Both the position numbers and the translations under genes were made by a program. This document shows positions 37,076 through 47,769 of a stretch of 64,000 nucleotides of DNA, piece after piece (the first letter of the stretch is position 1; each line of letters begins with the position of its first letter). A model generated the notes under the pieces. The model was not told the origin of the DNA, did no database searches, and saw nothing but the letters and a program-made list of their open reading frames with translations. Origin of the DNA: Sympetrum striolatum (Eukaryota; Arthropoda; Insecta; Odonata; Libellulidae); NCBI GenBank assembly GCA_947579665.1, contig OX388345.1, positions 64,285,454 through 64,349,453 on the forward strand. The letters run 5' to 3'.

Positions 37076-37405
37076 CTAAATAGAATCGTTCCACTTCGCT
37101 CAGTATTTTAATATTTGCAGGGCCGGCGACAACTCTTCCGAGTATCTGAAAATCATGAGGCAGCTATTAATTTACAGAAGCATTTCGAAATAGCCAATAA
37201 CAACTCGCACTTGTATAATTACCTTAAGTAATGAAGCGAAGTGCCATCCCATTTTGCTCGAGCCGAAGAGCTTCAAAAAATACCTATTCATTTGGACAAA
37301 AACATTTGGAAATTTACCGAAAATAATTGTTAGTATTGGTATGCTAGTATACAACATTGAACTTGTCGCCGAATAAGGGAAACATTGCCATTTATCGAAA
37401 TTGCT
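37076..37405 (-). other. Weak candidate for two spliced exons, unrecognised protein
   Basis: On the minus strand an acceptor-like ttttcag precedes 37405 and an open stretch runs to 37223, ending in a donor-like AAG|GTAATT. A 77-bp intron-like gap (37222-37146) ends in tgattttcag. A 70-base open stretch (37145-37076) then ends at a strong donor, TTTAG|GTAAG. Joined, the second part reads ILGRVVAGPANIKILSEVER. Splice-like signals in the right order and a local rise in GC argue for it. The lack of any recognised domain and of neighbouring exons argues against. Could easily be chance. Confidence 0.15.
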
Positions 37406-37449
37406 CTGAAAATGCACGTTTCCAAAGATCGGTAACACTTTCAGTGTCT

Positions 37450-38155
37450 TCCAGTCCTTAAACCGAACCCTGACCGAATTCGCGCCTAACAGTAGTCTAA
37501 TTCATGTTAACTAAACCATTAGAAAAGATTTCACAGCTTAACGCCATCACTTTTATAAAGAAGAGAAAGATAAGACTCTGATGTGGCTGATAAATACTCG
37601 TCCTTAAAAATTTAAGCGATATACCACGAGATATAAGCAGGGGCTTTTCGCGAGTACGAACCCTAATTTTTTTCAAAGCATATTTGCGATTCCGAGGCTA
37701 ATTTAAGTGATGACACCAACCTGCGAATTTTGGTTGTTAATAAAAACAGCTTGTATAAGGACTTTCTTCTCCTACCTTTCGCTGAAGAAGGCCTTAATCC
37801 CTCCGGTGGGTGAGCCATCTGCGAAGGATTATCACTGACCTTACGATTTATGCATCCATCGGCGGATGATTCCTCTTGCGCTCAGCATCTCCTCTTCTTC
37901 TCTTCTACACCTTAACTTTAGGCTCTGACTATTCTCCTGCTTTTGAGTGAATGTATTCCATCGGAAGAAAGATGTTTGTGAGGCTTCCTGATCTGTATAG
38001 TAATGGAGAGACTGTTTTTAAGTAATGGGACACAAAATAGATATACACCTACCAACCTCCAAAAATAATAAGCACTTGCAAATGATGGAAAGTAACTTTA
38101 AACTTTGCACATGAGAGTGTGCGTATTAATACAATGTTGTATAGAAGTAAAACAT
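37450..38155. other. No gene recognised
   Basis: Mixed-composition DNA with no repeat or RNA gene seen. Confidence 0.4.
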
Positions 38156-38161
38156 ATTAAC

Positions 38162-38325
38162 TTAACTGGGACTCGAACGCTGGTCTCCCACTTTCCGTTC
38201 AGGTATTCCGACCACTGAACTAGCCACGTCCTACTCATATTTGTGAATACTTGCTCATAAAGGATACCGTTTACCGTTTTATGTGCCCGGAAAGTGGGAG
38301 ACCTGGGTTCGAGTCCAATTCAAGT
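38162..38325. repeat. tRNA-like SINE heads in inverted arrangement
   Basis: The minus strand carries an A-box-like TGGCTAGTTCAGTGG and B-box GTTCGAGTCCC. About 110 bp away the plus strand repeats cggaaagtgggagacctggg and GTTCGAGTCC. The two form an inverted repeat of about 36 bp. Probably two SINE pieces, or one with a 5' inversion. Confidence 0.55.
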
Positions 38326-38334
38326 CACAATTTT

Positions 38335-40770
38335 TCACTTCTGTAAAAAAATAACCTCTTAATCTATAGAAAATCGAAACGAAATCTGAATCGTTGATGC
38401 TATGCATAAAGGATATATCCACTACCAAGCAGAGGTTAAAACCGAATTTTGAATCTTCCGCTGAAGTTCTCAGTTATTTATGCTGCACTGATATGTATTT
38501 TAGTAATAAGAAGATTGCCTAGGGCAGGTGAGTTCAATGATTTTTAAATTCCGGGCTAAAACTGGCCAAATCACAAAATTTATCCACGTTTCAACTAAAA
38601 TTCATTAAGAACTTATTATTCAATATCTTGATATTTGGTTTATAAGTGGTTGTGTAAATCGTGTAAAGCTAATTGAATGATAAAGTTATGGTAGGTTTTT
38701 ACAGTAAAAAAGGCAAACAACTACGAAAGGTATTCCCTACAAATTGAATATGAATTTGGCAATGACCTGTTCAGCATATCAGAAATAAGTCGTCGGCATA
38801 ACTTGTTTGAAACTCGTTCCAAGCTGCCCATCTCTGATATAGGGAAAGATAGCTAACTTAAGCAGTCATAAGTATGTACCACAATGATCAACAAACTTTA
38901 TAAAGATTGGAGCAAATGGGGCTAGGATCTGGACAGCTATGTATGAAAACGTGAAATATTTGTAGGCGCTTTAAATATGATCACTGCGGATAATGAAAGA
39001 GATCACAAAATTGGAACAAAAAATGAGAAATAAAGAGACTCTTAAGGAATTCAAAAAGCAAAGAAGCTGTCGTAAAAACTACGAGTAAGGGAAAAATGTG
39101 CTATTATTTCTAAAGAATAGTAAGAGGTAAAAGGGAAAAGTAACGGAGAAGACATGTCTTTTGAAATGTTTGAAGTTGAAAAGGAAATATGAACAATAAA
39201 ATAAGGTAGCCAGTTTCAAGAAAACGCAGGAGGTAAGTTAAATAAAGTCTTTTTTTTAAATAATTCATCAATAATAACAATGGTGCCCGCAAATTTATCT
39301 GCCTATTTCCCTTTGGCCATTTAAATAATACGAGCATATATTTGAAATTTTAGATTAAGGATTCCATATTAATAATATTTGGATTTTCCTTCAACAAGTT
39401 GATAAAATTGACGACTGCTCTGGCTCATAATTTTAGATAAAAAGCTTCTTCTTTTGGTTCCAGACACAGTTTTTCGAATGGGCAAACTTCCGGCGGGGTT
39501 TTTAGTCTCCAGGTGATCAATCGTGTAATATATCCCTACTATCTAGATTTTCTAGAAAACCTTTCTTTCTATTAAGTCAAACCTCTACTCTTTCATCTCC
39601 AAACGAAATCATAGAGCTAGATATTTTCCTCTTTCTAATGTCGGAAAAGAAATTCTCCACCCTAGGAGGATTAACCTTCCTATCATAGTCTCAGAGACTT
39701 CTCAGTTCTGAGCTGCGACTCAGATTAGTAAATGAAAAGGAGTGGAGCAGAAAAAGATTAGAGGCGCTGGCGCCACCAGCTACACTCGGTTTCCGAAGGA
39801 GACTCGCATATCAACAGAGAGCGAAGTTCCCCCACAGGAAAAGAGAGAACGCACGGTGGTGCGGAAAAAGTTCGACCTCTACCTAGGACAAACAATATTG
39901 GAAAAGCAAGACTCGTACGAAACTGTCGAATTTCAATTTTCGGAGACGATTTTCAGTTTTAGCATTCGTTTAATGCAACAAATTAATACATCAAATTTAA
40001 ATTTTAAGGGCGATTTTAATTTAATAAAATTTAATTTGCTAAGCCATCAAGATTTGACATAATAAGAGAATAGGCAAATGAAGTGGAATAGTTTTTGAGT
40101 TCAAAACTGATTCTATACATTTTTTATGGGAAATGCTTACTATGTAGAGTGAGAATTTTACATAGTAATTTTTTGCGTATTATGGAATCTTACGTATGAC
40201 TCATCCATCACATACGTCAAAGAATTTAATGATAGGATGGGTGTGTGGATTTAAAATTATAGTTTGTTCCAGTTTTTTAGTCAGTAATAATGGATCCTAT
40301 GGGAATCGAAGTCTATGTATCTCTATTCCCTCGCACTGCAAAAATATCCTTACTTCAGGTCGTATCTATGTAATATTCCTCTATCTAACGATCGAAATTA
40401 CGTTTTATAAATCACAATAGAAAATTTATCTACAGTTTTCGGCTGTCAAACTGACTACGAAATCTTGAACGTAATTACGAACGTGTTGGAGAGGATACAG
40501 GAGGAGATAATCTATGGATTGAATCTTACTGTATTTGAGTGTGTGTGTTGTGTTACTGTATGTGATCAGATATTTTCGAGTGTTTGTATACATTGCGTAA
40601 GTCTTAATTGAATGTATAAGGGTTGCTACCAGACATTAGTCTAACCGCAGTATATAGGTAAGAATAAAAAATAGTAATTTACATAGATAACGGTTTCAGT
40701 AACGGTGAAATAGTCATAGACTATGAAACAAGTGAAGACAACAGATCCGCATGCTTCACTAGGTTAGAAA
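38335..40770. other. AT-rich, no gene recognised
   Basis: The 106-codon frame at 39742-40062 is charged at its start and drifts into AT-rich codons. No domain. Confidence 0.4.
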
Positions 40771-40887
40771 ACAGCTCACTCCCAGAAGCCCCAACCTGGT
40801 ATACTCTTTCGCCCAACAGCTCCCGAAGTTTTCCCGCGCACCATTCCTCCGCTGTTGATTCCGCCCGCGGAGTCTGACAAAACTTAC

Positions 40888-41036
40888 GCCGAAAAAATGC
40901 CATCGGAGAGCGCAAAGTGTAGCGTCGCTATGCTACCTTCCCATCCGGTCGATGAGAGAGCTGTCGCCATTGCTACAGCCTCAGCAGCCTCATCATCTGC
41001 CACGCATCCGCCCTCCTCTGGCTCCACCCTCGCCAT
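40888..41036 (-). other. Weak candidate first coding exon
   Basis: On the minus strand an ATG at 41036 opens a 50-codon frame starting MARVEPEEGGCVADDEAAEA and reaching ...LHFALSDGIFS, where a consensus donor GTAAGT (40887-40882) overlaps the frame just before its stop. Acidic, Ala/Glu-rich start, GC-rich surroundings. A second open frame continues on the same strand to 40721 in another register. No known family, no downstream exon identified. Confidence 0.15.
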
Positions 41037-41210
41037 GCCGTGACAGAAGCATTCAGCCAATCAATTATTCATGCAAGGGGGGCGTGGAGCGGTTGCCTGG
41101 AGACGAGTGAGGGATCCAAAGGGGAGAGGGGGCGGACCCTAGGAGAGGGGGAATGAATGCTGAGAGGGAAATAGTGACGCGTATAAAGGATTTTTCTGGG
41201 GGTGAGAAAG

Positions 41211-41337
41211 GGGATGAGGCTTAGTGGGGGATGAGGTATGGTGGGGGATGAGGCTTGGTGGGGGATGAGGCTTGGTGGGGATGAGGGTTGATAGGGGATG
41301 AGGGTTGTTCTGATGGGGGATGGTGGAGGAGGTATAT
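41211..41337. repeat. G-rich minisatellite, unit about 18 bp
   Basis: Imperfect tandem copies of GGGGGATGAGGCTTGGT, about six or seven units that decay towards the right end. Strongly G-rich on the plus strand. Confidence 0.75.
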
Positions 41338-41705
41338 AAGGTCCAACGGGGTGCGGAGACGGAGTGGCGGAAGGGTAAACCATGGCGCGTGTGGAAGTAA
41401 GCTGAATGGAATCGAGATGAATGCAGTTAAGAGGTTGCAAATCGTAAGAAAAACTTCTGTATAGGAAAGCTGAATTCATATATCCATGGCTCAAATATTA
41501 TTTTGGACTATTTCCCCCCTTAGAATTTTAAAAGCATTTAGTTTCCCAGAGACGTACGATTCTCAGCATTCGAAAGGGGTTACCATATTCAGGTGATTGG
41601 GATTTTTTCTATTTTCCATTTGGCACAGGACAGAAAAAATGTATCTTTCATTAACTTTTGTCACATTCTTGATCTTGGCTGTGATGAAATGAAAGCTACT
41701 GAAAT

Positions 41706-41937
41706 ATGAGTGAATAATTGCATTAATCATGGTCTCTCCTCACGGACGAACAAGAAGGGTAGACTACTCGTAGAGTCAATGTGCTTCACTTGCGTGGACA
41801 TTATCAACTTGAAGCATTCTGGATCCGTGAGGAAAGCAAGGGCAAACTACCTCACTCCACATCCTGCCTAGTAAACCTAATTTCTTAGTAGCTTATGTGA
41901 GAGTGGTTGCGGCACCAACCAGTCTTTAGGCTGAATA
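41706..41937 (-). repeat. Interspersed repeat family C, copy 1
   Basis: Read on the minus strand it starts tattcagcctaaagactgg and aligns nearly end to end with 48797-49036. Shared landmarks are 'aggtttact.gg.aggatg', 'gaggtagtttgcccttgc', 'gtgaagcac', 'gactctacgag' and 'gagaccatgattaatgcaat'. About 235 bp, non-coding, no tRNA head seen. Confidence 0.8.
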
Positions 41938-41944
41938 TTTTACA

Positions 41945-42600
41945 CACAGATTCGAATGGGAACTTCTATTCAATCAAAGAATCCTATAAAAACTATGAAC
42001 ATGATCTAAAACAATATCGATGATATGGAACTTAACCCGGTGGTATTCCAAGACAATCACAGAGAATAAACTTACGATGATTAATTTATACTAACTATAA
42101 TTTATATGAAACAATGATAATAATAACAACTAACCGCACGAACAGGAATTCGGTTACGACATCCGGTTTCTGAGCGTGTGGATTGTTGTAATTATTGTGA
42201 CATAGAATGGAAAGCATCTTTATCATCTAAAATGTTCCAAAAAACATGGCACTCATGAAATATAAAAATAAAGGAACGAAAGGATGGTTGAAGTGATGAG
42301 GAAGATTGACAAATTTATTTTATTTTCGAACTGCCAACCTCAAAAACCCAATTTTCCATCAATTTGAGCTTATTTATCTATCTGTAATGAGCAGTTTGAT
42401 TCATGGGATATAGAAATACTTATGAGGCCTCCTGTTATTCAGCTTCACTTTAAGATGTATTTGTGTTTTCGAGATGATGCTTTTATTTTCTAATCCATTT
42501 CCACTTAGTAATTTATAAAAGGTGGATCATTTATTCCACAAAATTAAAAGATTAACTTAGTGATACGAGCTCCATAGATAGTCAGTATAAGATTCGTTCG
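41945..42600. other. AT-rich, no gene recognised
   Basis: Nothing assigned. Confidence 0.4.
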
Positions 42601-42607
42601 CAATACC

Positions 42608-42925
42608 ATAATAATAATAATAATAATAAATGGCCTAAATAATAGAAAGTCTCTTCTTACACCTAACCCATCGTCATATACGAAACAAAAAGAAAGAGAT
42701 AGTTTGCAAAAGTACACGAAGAAAACTAGTATGTGGATTTTAAAAAACGCTGAGGGCTCAGGAAAACATTTCCACTGCAGGAAAACACACACAGGAAGGG
42801 GAGTGTGAAAAACCTGCGAAACCTACAGGTAGAAAACTGTATTTTGTGAGGAAGGAGAGTAAAAAGAATTATGAAAGACAAGCAGAGAATAGATAAAAAT
42901 TGCGCAAAAGAGACAACACACATTC
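42608..42925 (-). repeat. AT-rich LINE-tail repeat, family A, copy A3
   Basis: Begins with an ATA run (the tail, read on the minus strand), then 'cttacacctaacccatcgtc', 'aggaaaacacacacaggaag' and 'gtgaaaaacctgcgaaacct', all matching the reverse complement of copy A1 and closely matching 61745-62060. Confidence 0.75.
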
Positions 42926-42934
42926 ACTATAAGC

Positions 42935-44480
42935 AATCAAATCAAATAAAATATCTTCACAAATGACACTAAATCTAAATACAAGAATTGCAGCATAAAA
43001 AAGATAAAACACATACGAATATTTCAAGAGTAACAAAACGATTAAATACATTAAGGTTGGGAATGAATAAAATAATCAAAAACATAGTTTATATGACATT
43101 GGGCAAAGACAATAAGAAAAAAATTTTAAATTAAAGAATAAGATTTTAAAATAACCTAAACTACCTTATCGTTAATTATGTACATATATTACGCGAGGCA
43201 GCGGATCAAAATAATAGTGTAAAGAACAAACAGATTAACAGAGACCATAGAGTAACTATCATCCAATATATCCATTATCACAAACCATTGTTTGTGTGGA
43301 ATTATACAAGCATGTCAACATGAGTATTCTTGGTCATATCTCGTTGAACAAAATGAAAATATATATTTCTTCATCAAAAAGAACCATTATTTAACACATT
43401 AGCTGCAGAACCTATTTTGTGAAAGCTCCAAGCGAATTATTTAGATCAAGAGTTAATTCGTAACTTTAACACGACTAGCTTGAAAAGGAATTACATCGCT
43501 GGAAAGTCATTCATTTTATAAACATAATTTGTAGAACCTCGTGATAAGCCTTTCTAATATTAAATGTCTCAAAATGAGATTCTCTTGTTTATGGCCAGCG
43601 CCACTGACATGCTGAAAACGATACGTCCTTGATACTAAAAGTGCAATTCTAAAGTTTAATATTTTAGAGGAATCTCTCACGGAATTAGAGCAATGAAGCT
43701 CCCTCAATGACTTTATAGTCCAAGCAATCAGCCAGAATCTATCGAGGGTCTCGACCTTTATAAATCTGTTATGTTTATCACGACAAAATGGCATTAAAAA
43801 CGTCAATTGGAAAGGAGTTCATAGGAAATGGTCATAAATCCCCCATGCTGAGTTTTTTAGATCCACTCTGAGTATTGAGGTGGCATAAGATAGAGGTTTA
43901 AAACGCTCCCTATGCTTTACGCTAAAAATCAAGACTTGGGAAAACAGAATTTCTGAGAACATGTAGAATATGATTAGATATCGGCGACAATGAATTGTAA
44001 AAAAATATAAGGAAATAGATGAGGAAATATAGAAGTAAAAAGTTTAAAATTTTAAAACTCCTGTCTATGAAAATATTTTAGTATGTTTACTTAAATTTAA
44101 GTGACCACTCCGAACGCAGAGGTAGCTTGTGGTAATATTTGGTGGAGAAAAGGTGAAACATAAAAACTTAGGACAAAGAGGGCTGCAAATCTTTTAGAAA
44201 AGATAGGTGTTGTTTCGTATTTATGACTCTATGAGATAAAATAAAACATCGATGACTCAGCAACAGTTGAACGAAAACATTAACCATGATAAAGGATCAT
44301 GACATTTTATCAGTACGAATATATTTTTTGTGGACCTCTTTCTTTGAGATCTTTCCTGCGGCATCCTAAAAACCTCATCAGTAATTAATGATTTGGAAAT
44401 TGAAATTAGGTTAAAATTATCACTGATCACCTTAAAATTTACATGTATTATCATCAATCATACGCATGATTAGCATTTAC
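42935..44480. other. AT-rich, no gene recognised
   Basis: The 96-codon minus-strand frame at 43516-43806 has no domain or splice support. Confidence 0.4.
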
Positions 44481-44596
44481 TAAGTCGACGGATATTTTAT
44501 TGGATTGGATATACGGAATGAACATAAATGTCGGAAAAACAAAAGAGATGAGAGTAAGCAGGAATGAAACCATCATTAATATATCTGTAGAAGGAA

Positions 44597-44631
44597 AAAT
44601 TGTTAAGCAAGTAAAACTTGCTTAACAATTT
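44597..44631. repeat. 16-bp inverted repeat at the LINE/SINE junction
   Basis: AAATTGTTAAGCAAGT (44597-44612), three bases, then ACTTGCTTAACAATTT (44616-44631), a perfect inverted copy. The left arm belongs to the LINE (also present at 722-960). The right arm is extra sequence in front of the truncated SINE. Confidence 0.85.
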
Positions 44632-44757
44632 CTTCGAATCCCGGCTAATCGGATTTTTCCGGTTAGGGAATGGTCTTGTGTTATTTTTAATACATATCAC
44701 TGTAAAAGTCCAGAAAATGGATGTTTGTGGGGTATATGAAATAAATAAATAAATAAA
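44632..44757 (+). repeat. 5'-truncated SINE, family S, inside a LINE
   Basis: Starts within the B box (cgaatcccgg), continues with the family body 'ctaatcggatttttccggtt' and 'agggaatggt', and ends in a short AAAT run. It separates codons KQVK and SFQY of the LINE frame. Confidence 0.75.
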
Positions 44758-45279
44758 TCATTCCAGTATCTTGGAAGTTTAATGACTAGTGAGAATGGTA
44801 GCTGTACCTAGGAAGTAAGACAAAGGATAGCTATGGGTAAAAAAGCGTTTGAGAAGGTGAAAGGACTTCTAACAGCATGAAGAATTCCAATAGATCTGAG
44901 AAAGAGATTTGCTAAATGCTTTGTATGGAGTGTGGTGACTTACAGCCGCGAAACCGGGACAATCAAAAAGAAAGATATAAAATACTTGGAAGGTTTCCAA
45001 ATGTCGCTGTGGAGGAAGATGCCAAAGGTGAAGTTAACAGAATTAGAAATGATAAAGTACTATTGAGAATAGGAGAGGAAAGAAAACTACTGAGAGAGAA
45101 AAAAAAAGGAAGACAGCTTGGATGGGGCAAATGCTACGCCAAAATTGCATACTTAGAAGAATAATTGAAGGAAAAATAGAAGGAAAGCGAGGAAGGGGAA
45201 GAAGAATGGGAATGTTCGATTACGTAAAAAATGTCCTAAGTTACAGGCAAATGAAAGAAGATGCTTAGGAACGACTACG

Positions 45280-46465
45280 ATGGAAGGTATCCAGTTGAAA
45301 CCTGACAAAGGACAGATTCCATTAAGAAAACGAAGAAGCTATGAATAACGATAGCTACGTGACTTAAAAGTATTATAGCATGTAAAATATAGATGGCTTA
45401 ATACAATAGTAGATAAGAAGGATCAAAAACAAATTACACTGATAGTAGCGTATCATATTACCGTTTTACCATAATAGAGCATCATAAGTAACTAGCATCA
45501 TACGAAGGAACAGAGAAGAGGTGATGAAGATACAATGAGCTGTGGGCACTTATGGGATGGACAAATCCAACTAAACCATGATAATCCTGACCGAAGTATC
45601 CTCACTTTGATTCGAATGGCATCACCACCTTCTTTAGTTGTAGATTTACATCCATACATGCTTTACATTTTGTTAATTACATCTTGGCTCACAGATGATA
45701 TTTGCGATCTCTTATTTTAGCAGACAATAGAGAAAAATATTTCTCGAGAATTGAATCTGACTCGGAAAAAAATTAATGGAAATTTCAGAGTTAGATAAAA
45801 GATGTAATAAAGAAGTCTCAAATTGAGAATTAAACGATTGAATTAGTTTTCAAAATCACTGTTCTGTATCAGTGAACCACCAAAGTGTGACTGCCTAGCA
45901 TGGCTAAGACAACTATCCTGGATCCAGAAAATAAGAAACCTCATAAGGTGACAGTTTTCTTTTGTGGAATATCAGGAAATGAGCAAACGTGGCCTATCAC
46001 GTAGTATTCGGCGGTTTACATGGTGGACCTTTTAAGATGTCCTTAAATATAGACACATGTTGGAAGAAATGTTGATTCTTGTTCGAAGGGAATTCAACTC
46101 TGACATCTCTAGAAACTCGCAGGTAGGCTCGAAGAACACTTGTATTAATTTCAACATTCACCTTTTCTAAAAAAAAATAAATTCCCACAGAATAATTCCA
46201 ATTAACTTATTCGGATTAAGACAATAAAAGGTTACCCTCGTTTGCAGCTGTGTACTTCTTTGCGTTAGATAGATTATATTTTCAATAGCTAGAACCACTA
46301 TGAGGAAAAATATGTCCAAAATGCATGTTCGAGATGGAAGTAGAGACATACTTGAGTCGTGGGCATTTTATTGCAACCATGAATTATTCCTTAATTTCTT
46401 ATTACAAGCGCAACACAATAAATATACATATTTGATACTTTGATAACCTCAAATTACAATTAAAG
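45280..46465. other. AT-rich, no gene recognised
   Basis: Nothing assigned. Confidence 0.4.
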
Positions 46466-46469
46466 GTCT

Positions 46470-46545
46470 TTATTAAAGGCGAGATTGAGATTAAAAAGTC
46501 TCTTCTTCCATCTAACCTTTCGTCAATGATATTATGTACTACATA
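46470..46545 (-). repeat. AT-rich LINE-tail repeat, family A, copy A4 (3' end only)
   Basis: tctttattaaaggcgagatt then 'aaaaagtctcttcttccatc' and 'taacctttcgtcaatgat' match the reverse complement of the family A 3' end. Truncated about 75 bp in, close to the fold-back element that follows. Confidence 0.65.
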
Positions 46546-46572
46546 TAAAACTTGTGTGTGTCGGTGAATAGA

Positions 46573-46737
46573 AATAGAGAGTTATATACTTTTCCAGAAG
46601 TATTTATTTCAAGATTACCGGTTTCAGCAGGTAAATGCCATCTTCAGATCTCCAAATTCGATATCTGAATATGGCATTTAGCTGCTGAAACCGATAATCT
46701 CGAAATAAATCCTTGTGGCAAATATATCTCTCTTTTC
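46573..46737. mobile_element. Fold-back element with a hammerhead-like core
   Basis: Arms of about 75 bp are inverted copies: left 'tatttatttcaagattaccg', right (reverse complement) 'gatttatttcgagattatcg', both continuing 'gtttcagcag.taaatgccat.ttcagat'. The left arm keeps an intact hammerhead-like core on the minus strand. The plus-strand copy in the right arm is damaged (CTGAATA instead of CTGAAGA, and stem III broken). Confidence 0.75.
46611..46652 (-). ncRNA. Hammerhead-ribozyme-like motif
   Basis: On the minus strand: stem I GAGAT (46652-46648) with ATCTT (46615-46611), five pairs including one wobble; core CTGAAGA (46647-46641); extra T (46640); stem II GGCA (46639-46636) with TGCT (46629-46626), six-base loop; GAAA (46625-46622); stem III ACC/GGT (46622-46617), palindromic with no loop; A at the cleavage position (46616). 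All conserved core residues are present. The self-complementary stem III would suit a dimeric hammerhead. Alternative: a sequence kept by fold-back copying with no catalysis. Confidence 0.7.
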
Positions 46738-46739
46738 CT

Positions 46740-47140
46740 ACATTATGAAGTTTAATTTGCACAACATCTCGACTGCTTCCCTGAATTTTAACCGAAAATG
46801 AATTAAACGTCTCCTTATTTTATGCGAAATATCAAATTATCAATTTCCCGTTCCACTAATTCGAAGCATTCAGACAACTTTTTGATATTCCATTCCTGAT
46901 CCCCATTAATTTCTGCACCCTAAGACTGTTACCTATCTCTCTTATTATCTGAACCGGCATTGAATTGTATCCTGACGTCAAAGATCCTAAGTTACGGATA
47001 TGGCATCCATCCACACTTTAAGCGAACATGCTCAGAGGAACAGAGCAGCTGACCATATGGTGCGCACCTAGCACGGAATGGAATCTAATGGAAAAAAGAT
47101 AAAAGAGAGTGGGAGAGCTGAATCAATCGGTAACAAATGG
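46740..47140. other. No gene recognised
   Basis: Nothing assigned. Confidence 0.4.
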
Positions 47141-47149
47141 AAAGGCTAA

Positions 47150-47760
47150 GATAACAGCTGAAAGAGAGACAGCGTTGAGAGGGTGATCCGAAATATGCAA
47201 AACCTGCACAAAGAGAAGCTTGAAATCGGAGACGGGGATGAGATCTCTAGGAAACGAAGCGAGCCGATCTATCATAACTCGTTTTGCTGGTGGAGTAGCC
47301 GAAAGGACCAGAGAAACGAATCAACGGGACGTGATTTCCAGGGGTCGTCGAGATACACCGACAAACACTTTTTTACCCTACCGTCACCTTTCGCAACAGG
47401 CAGTCCCTCTCTGCGACACGATGACATCCAAAAGGAACAGCATAAACTGTTTGGAAAGGCATTATGTGCTCCTGCTGAGAGCACAAGTTGTCCCGACATA
47501 TATGCACACACCGGGGCATCTTCCCGTCCCATGGGTGACCCCGTTGCCCTTCCCCTCTGCCCTCCCAAAGCTGTCCTGCCCCTTCCAACACGTATCACTC
47601 CCATCCCTTCGCCACTTTTCCGAACGGGAGATGAATGGATAGGGCAAATGGCCGGGGCGGGTTCATATTCAGACAAAAGAGCATCAATGAACTCCCCCGG
47701 GATGGGCTCCCCGGGAGGGATGCCGCGGCAGGGGGAAGAGAGGGTTTAACGCATATCCTG
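47150..47760. other. GC-rich island; longest multi-frame open region
   Basis: Open in two plus frames (188 and 140 codons) and one minus frame (134 codons) at once. That points to absence of stops by composition, not to coding. Pro/Ser/Arg-rich translations with no domain. Confidence 0.45.
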
Positions 47761-47769
47761 TTCTTCGAG

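Larger units (their letters stand above)
40780..41400. other. GC-rich island with a minisatellite
   Basis: CpG-rich at 40850-41040, then G-rich. Holds the minisatellite listed separately. Confidence 0.45.
44491..45270 (+). pseudogene. LINE reverse-transcriptase remnant split by a SINE
   Basis: First part (44491-44616) reads GMNINVGKTKEMRVSRNETI and ends SVEGKIVKQVK. After a SINE insertion it resumes at about 44757 with SFQYLGSLMTSENGSC, RIAMGKKAFEKVKGLL, then RKRFAKCFVWSVVTYSRETG, and much further on IEGKIEGKRGRGRRRMGMFD. This is the post-catalytic and C-terminal region of the same LINE family as 722-960 (minus strand), which shares IVKQVKSFQYLGS and KRFAKCF.WSVVTYS. Several stops and frame changes show it is long dead. 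Copy 722-960 lacks the SINE, so it serves as the empty-site reference. Confidence 0.85.

Noticed and set aside
42608..42629. Microsatellites near 42.6, 25.06, 28.03 and 56.45 kb as independent features
   Set aside because: The first three are the tails of LINE-type repeats and are described with them; the fourth is a short run of no clear association.
47183..47749. 188-codon open frame as a gene
   Set aside because: Two plus frames and one minus frame are open over the same GC-rich bases, and the translations are low-complexity with no domain. Fits stop-poor composition.
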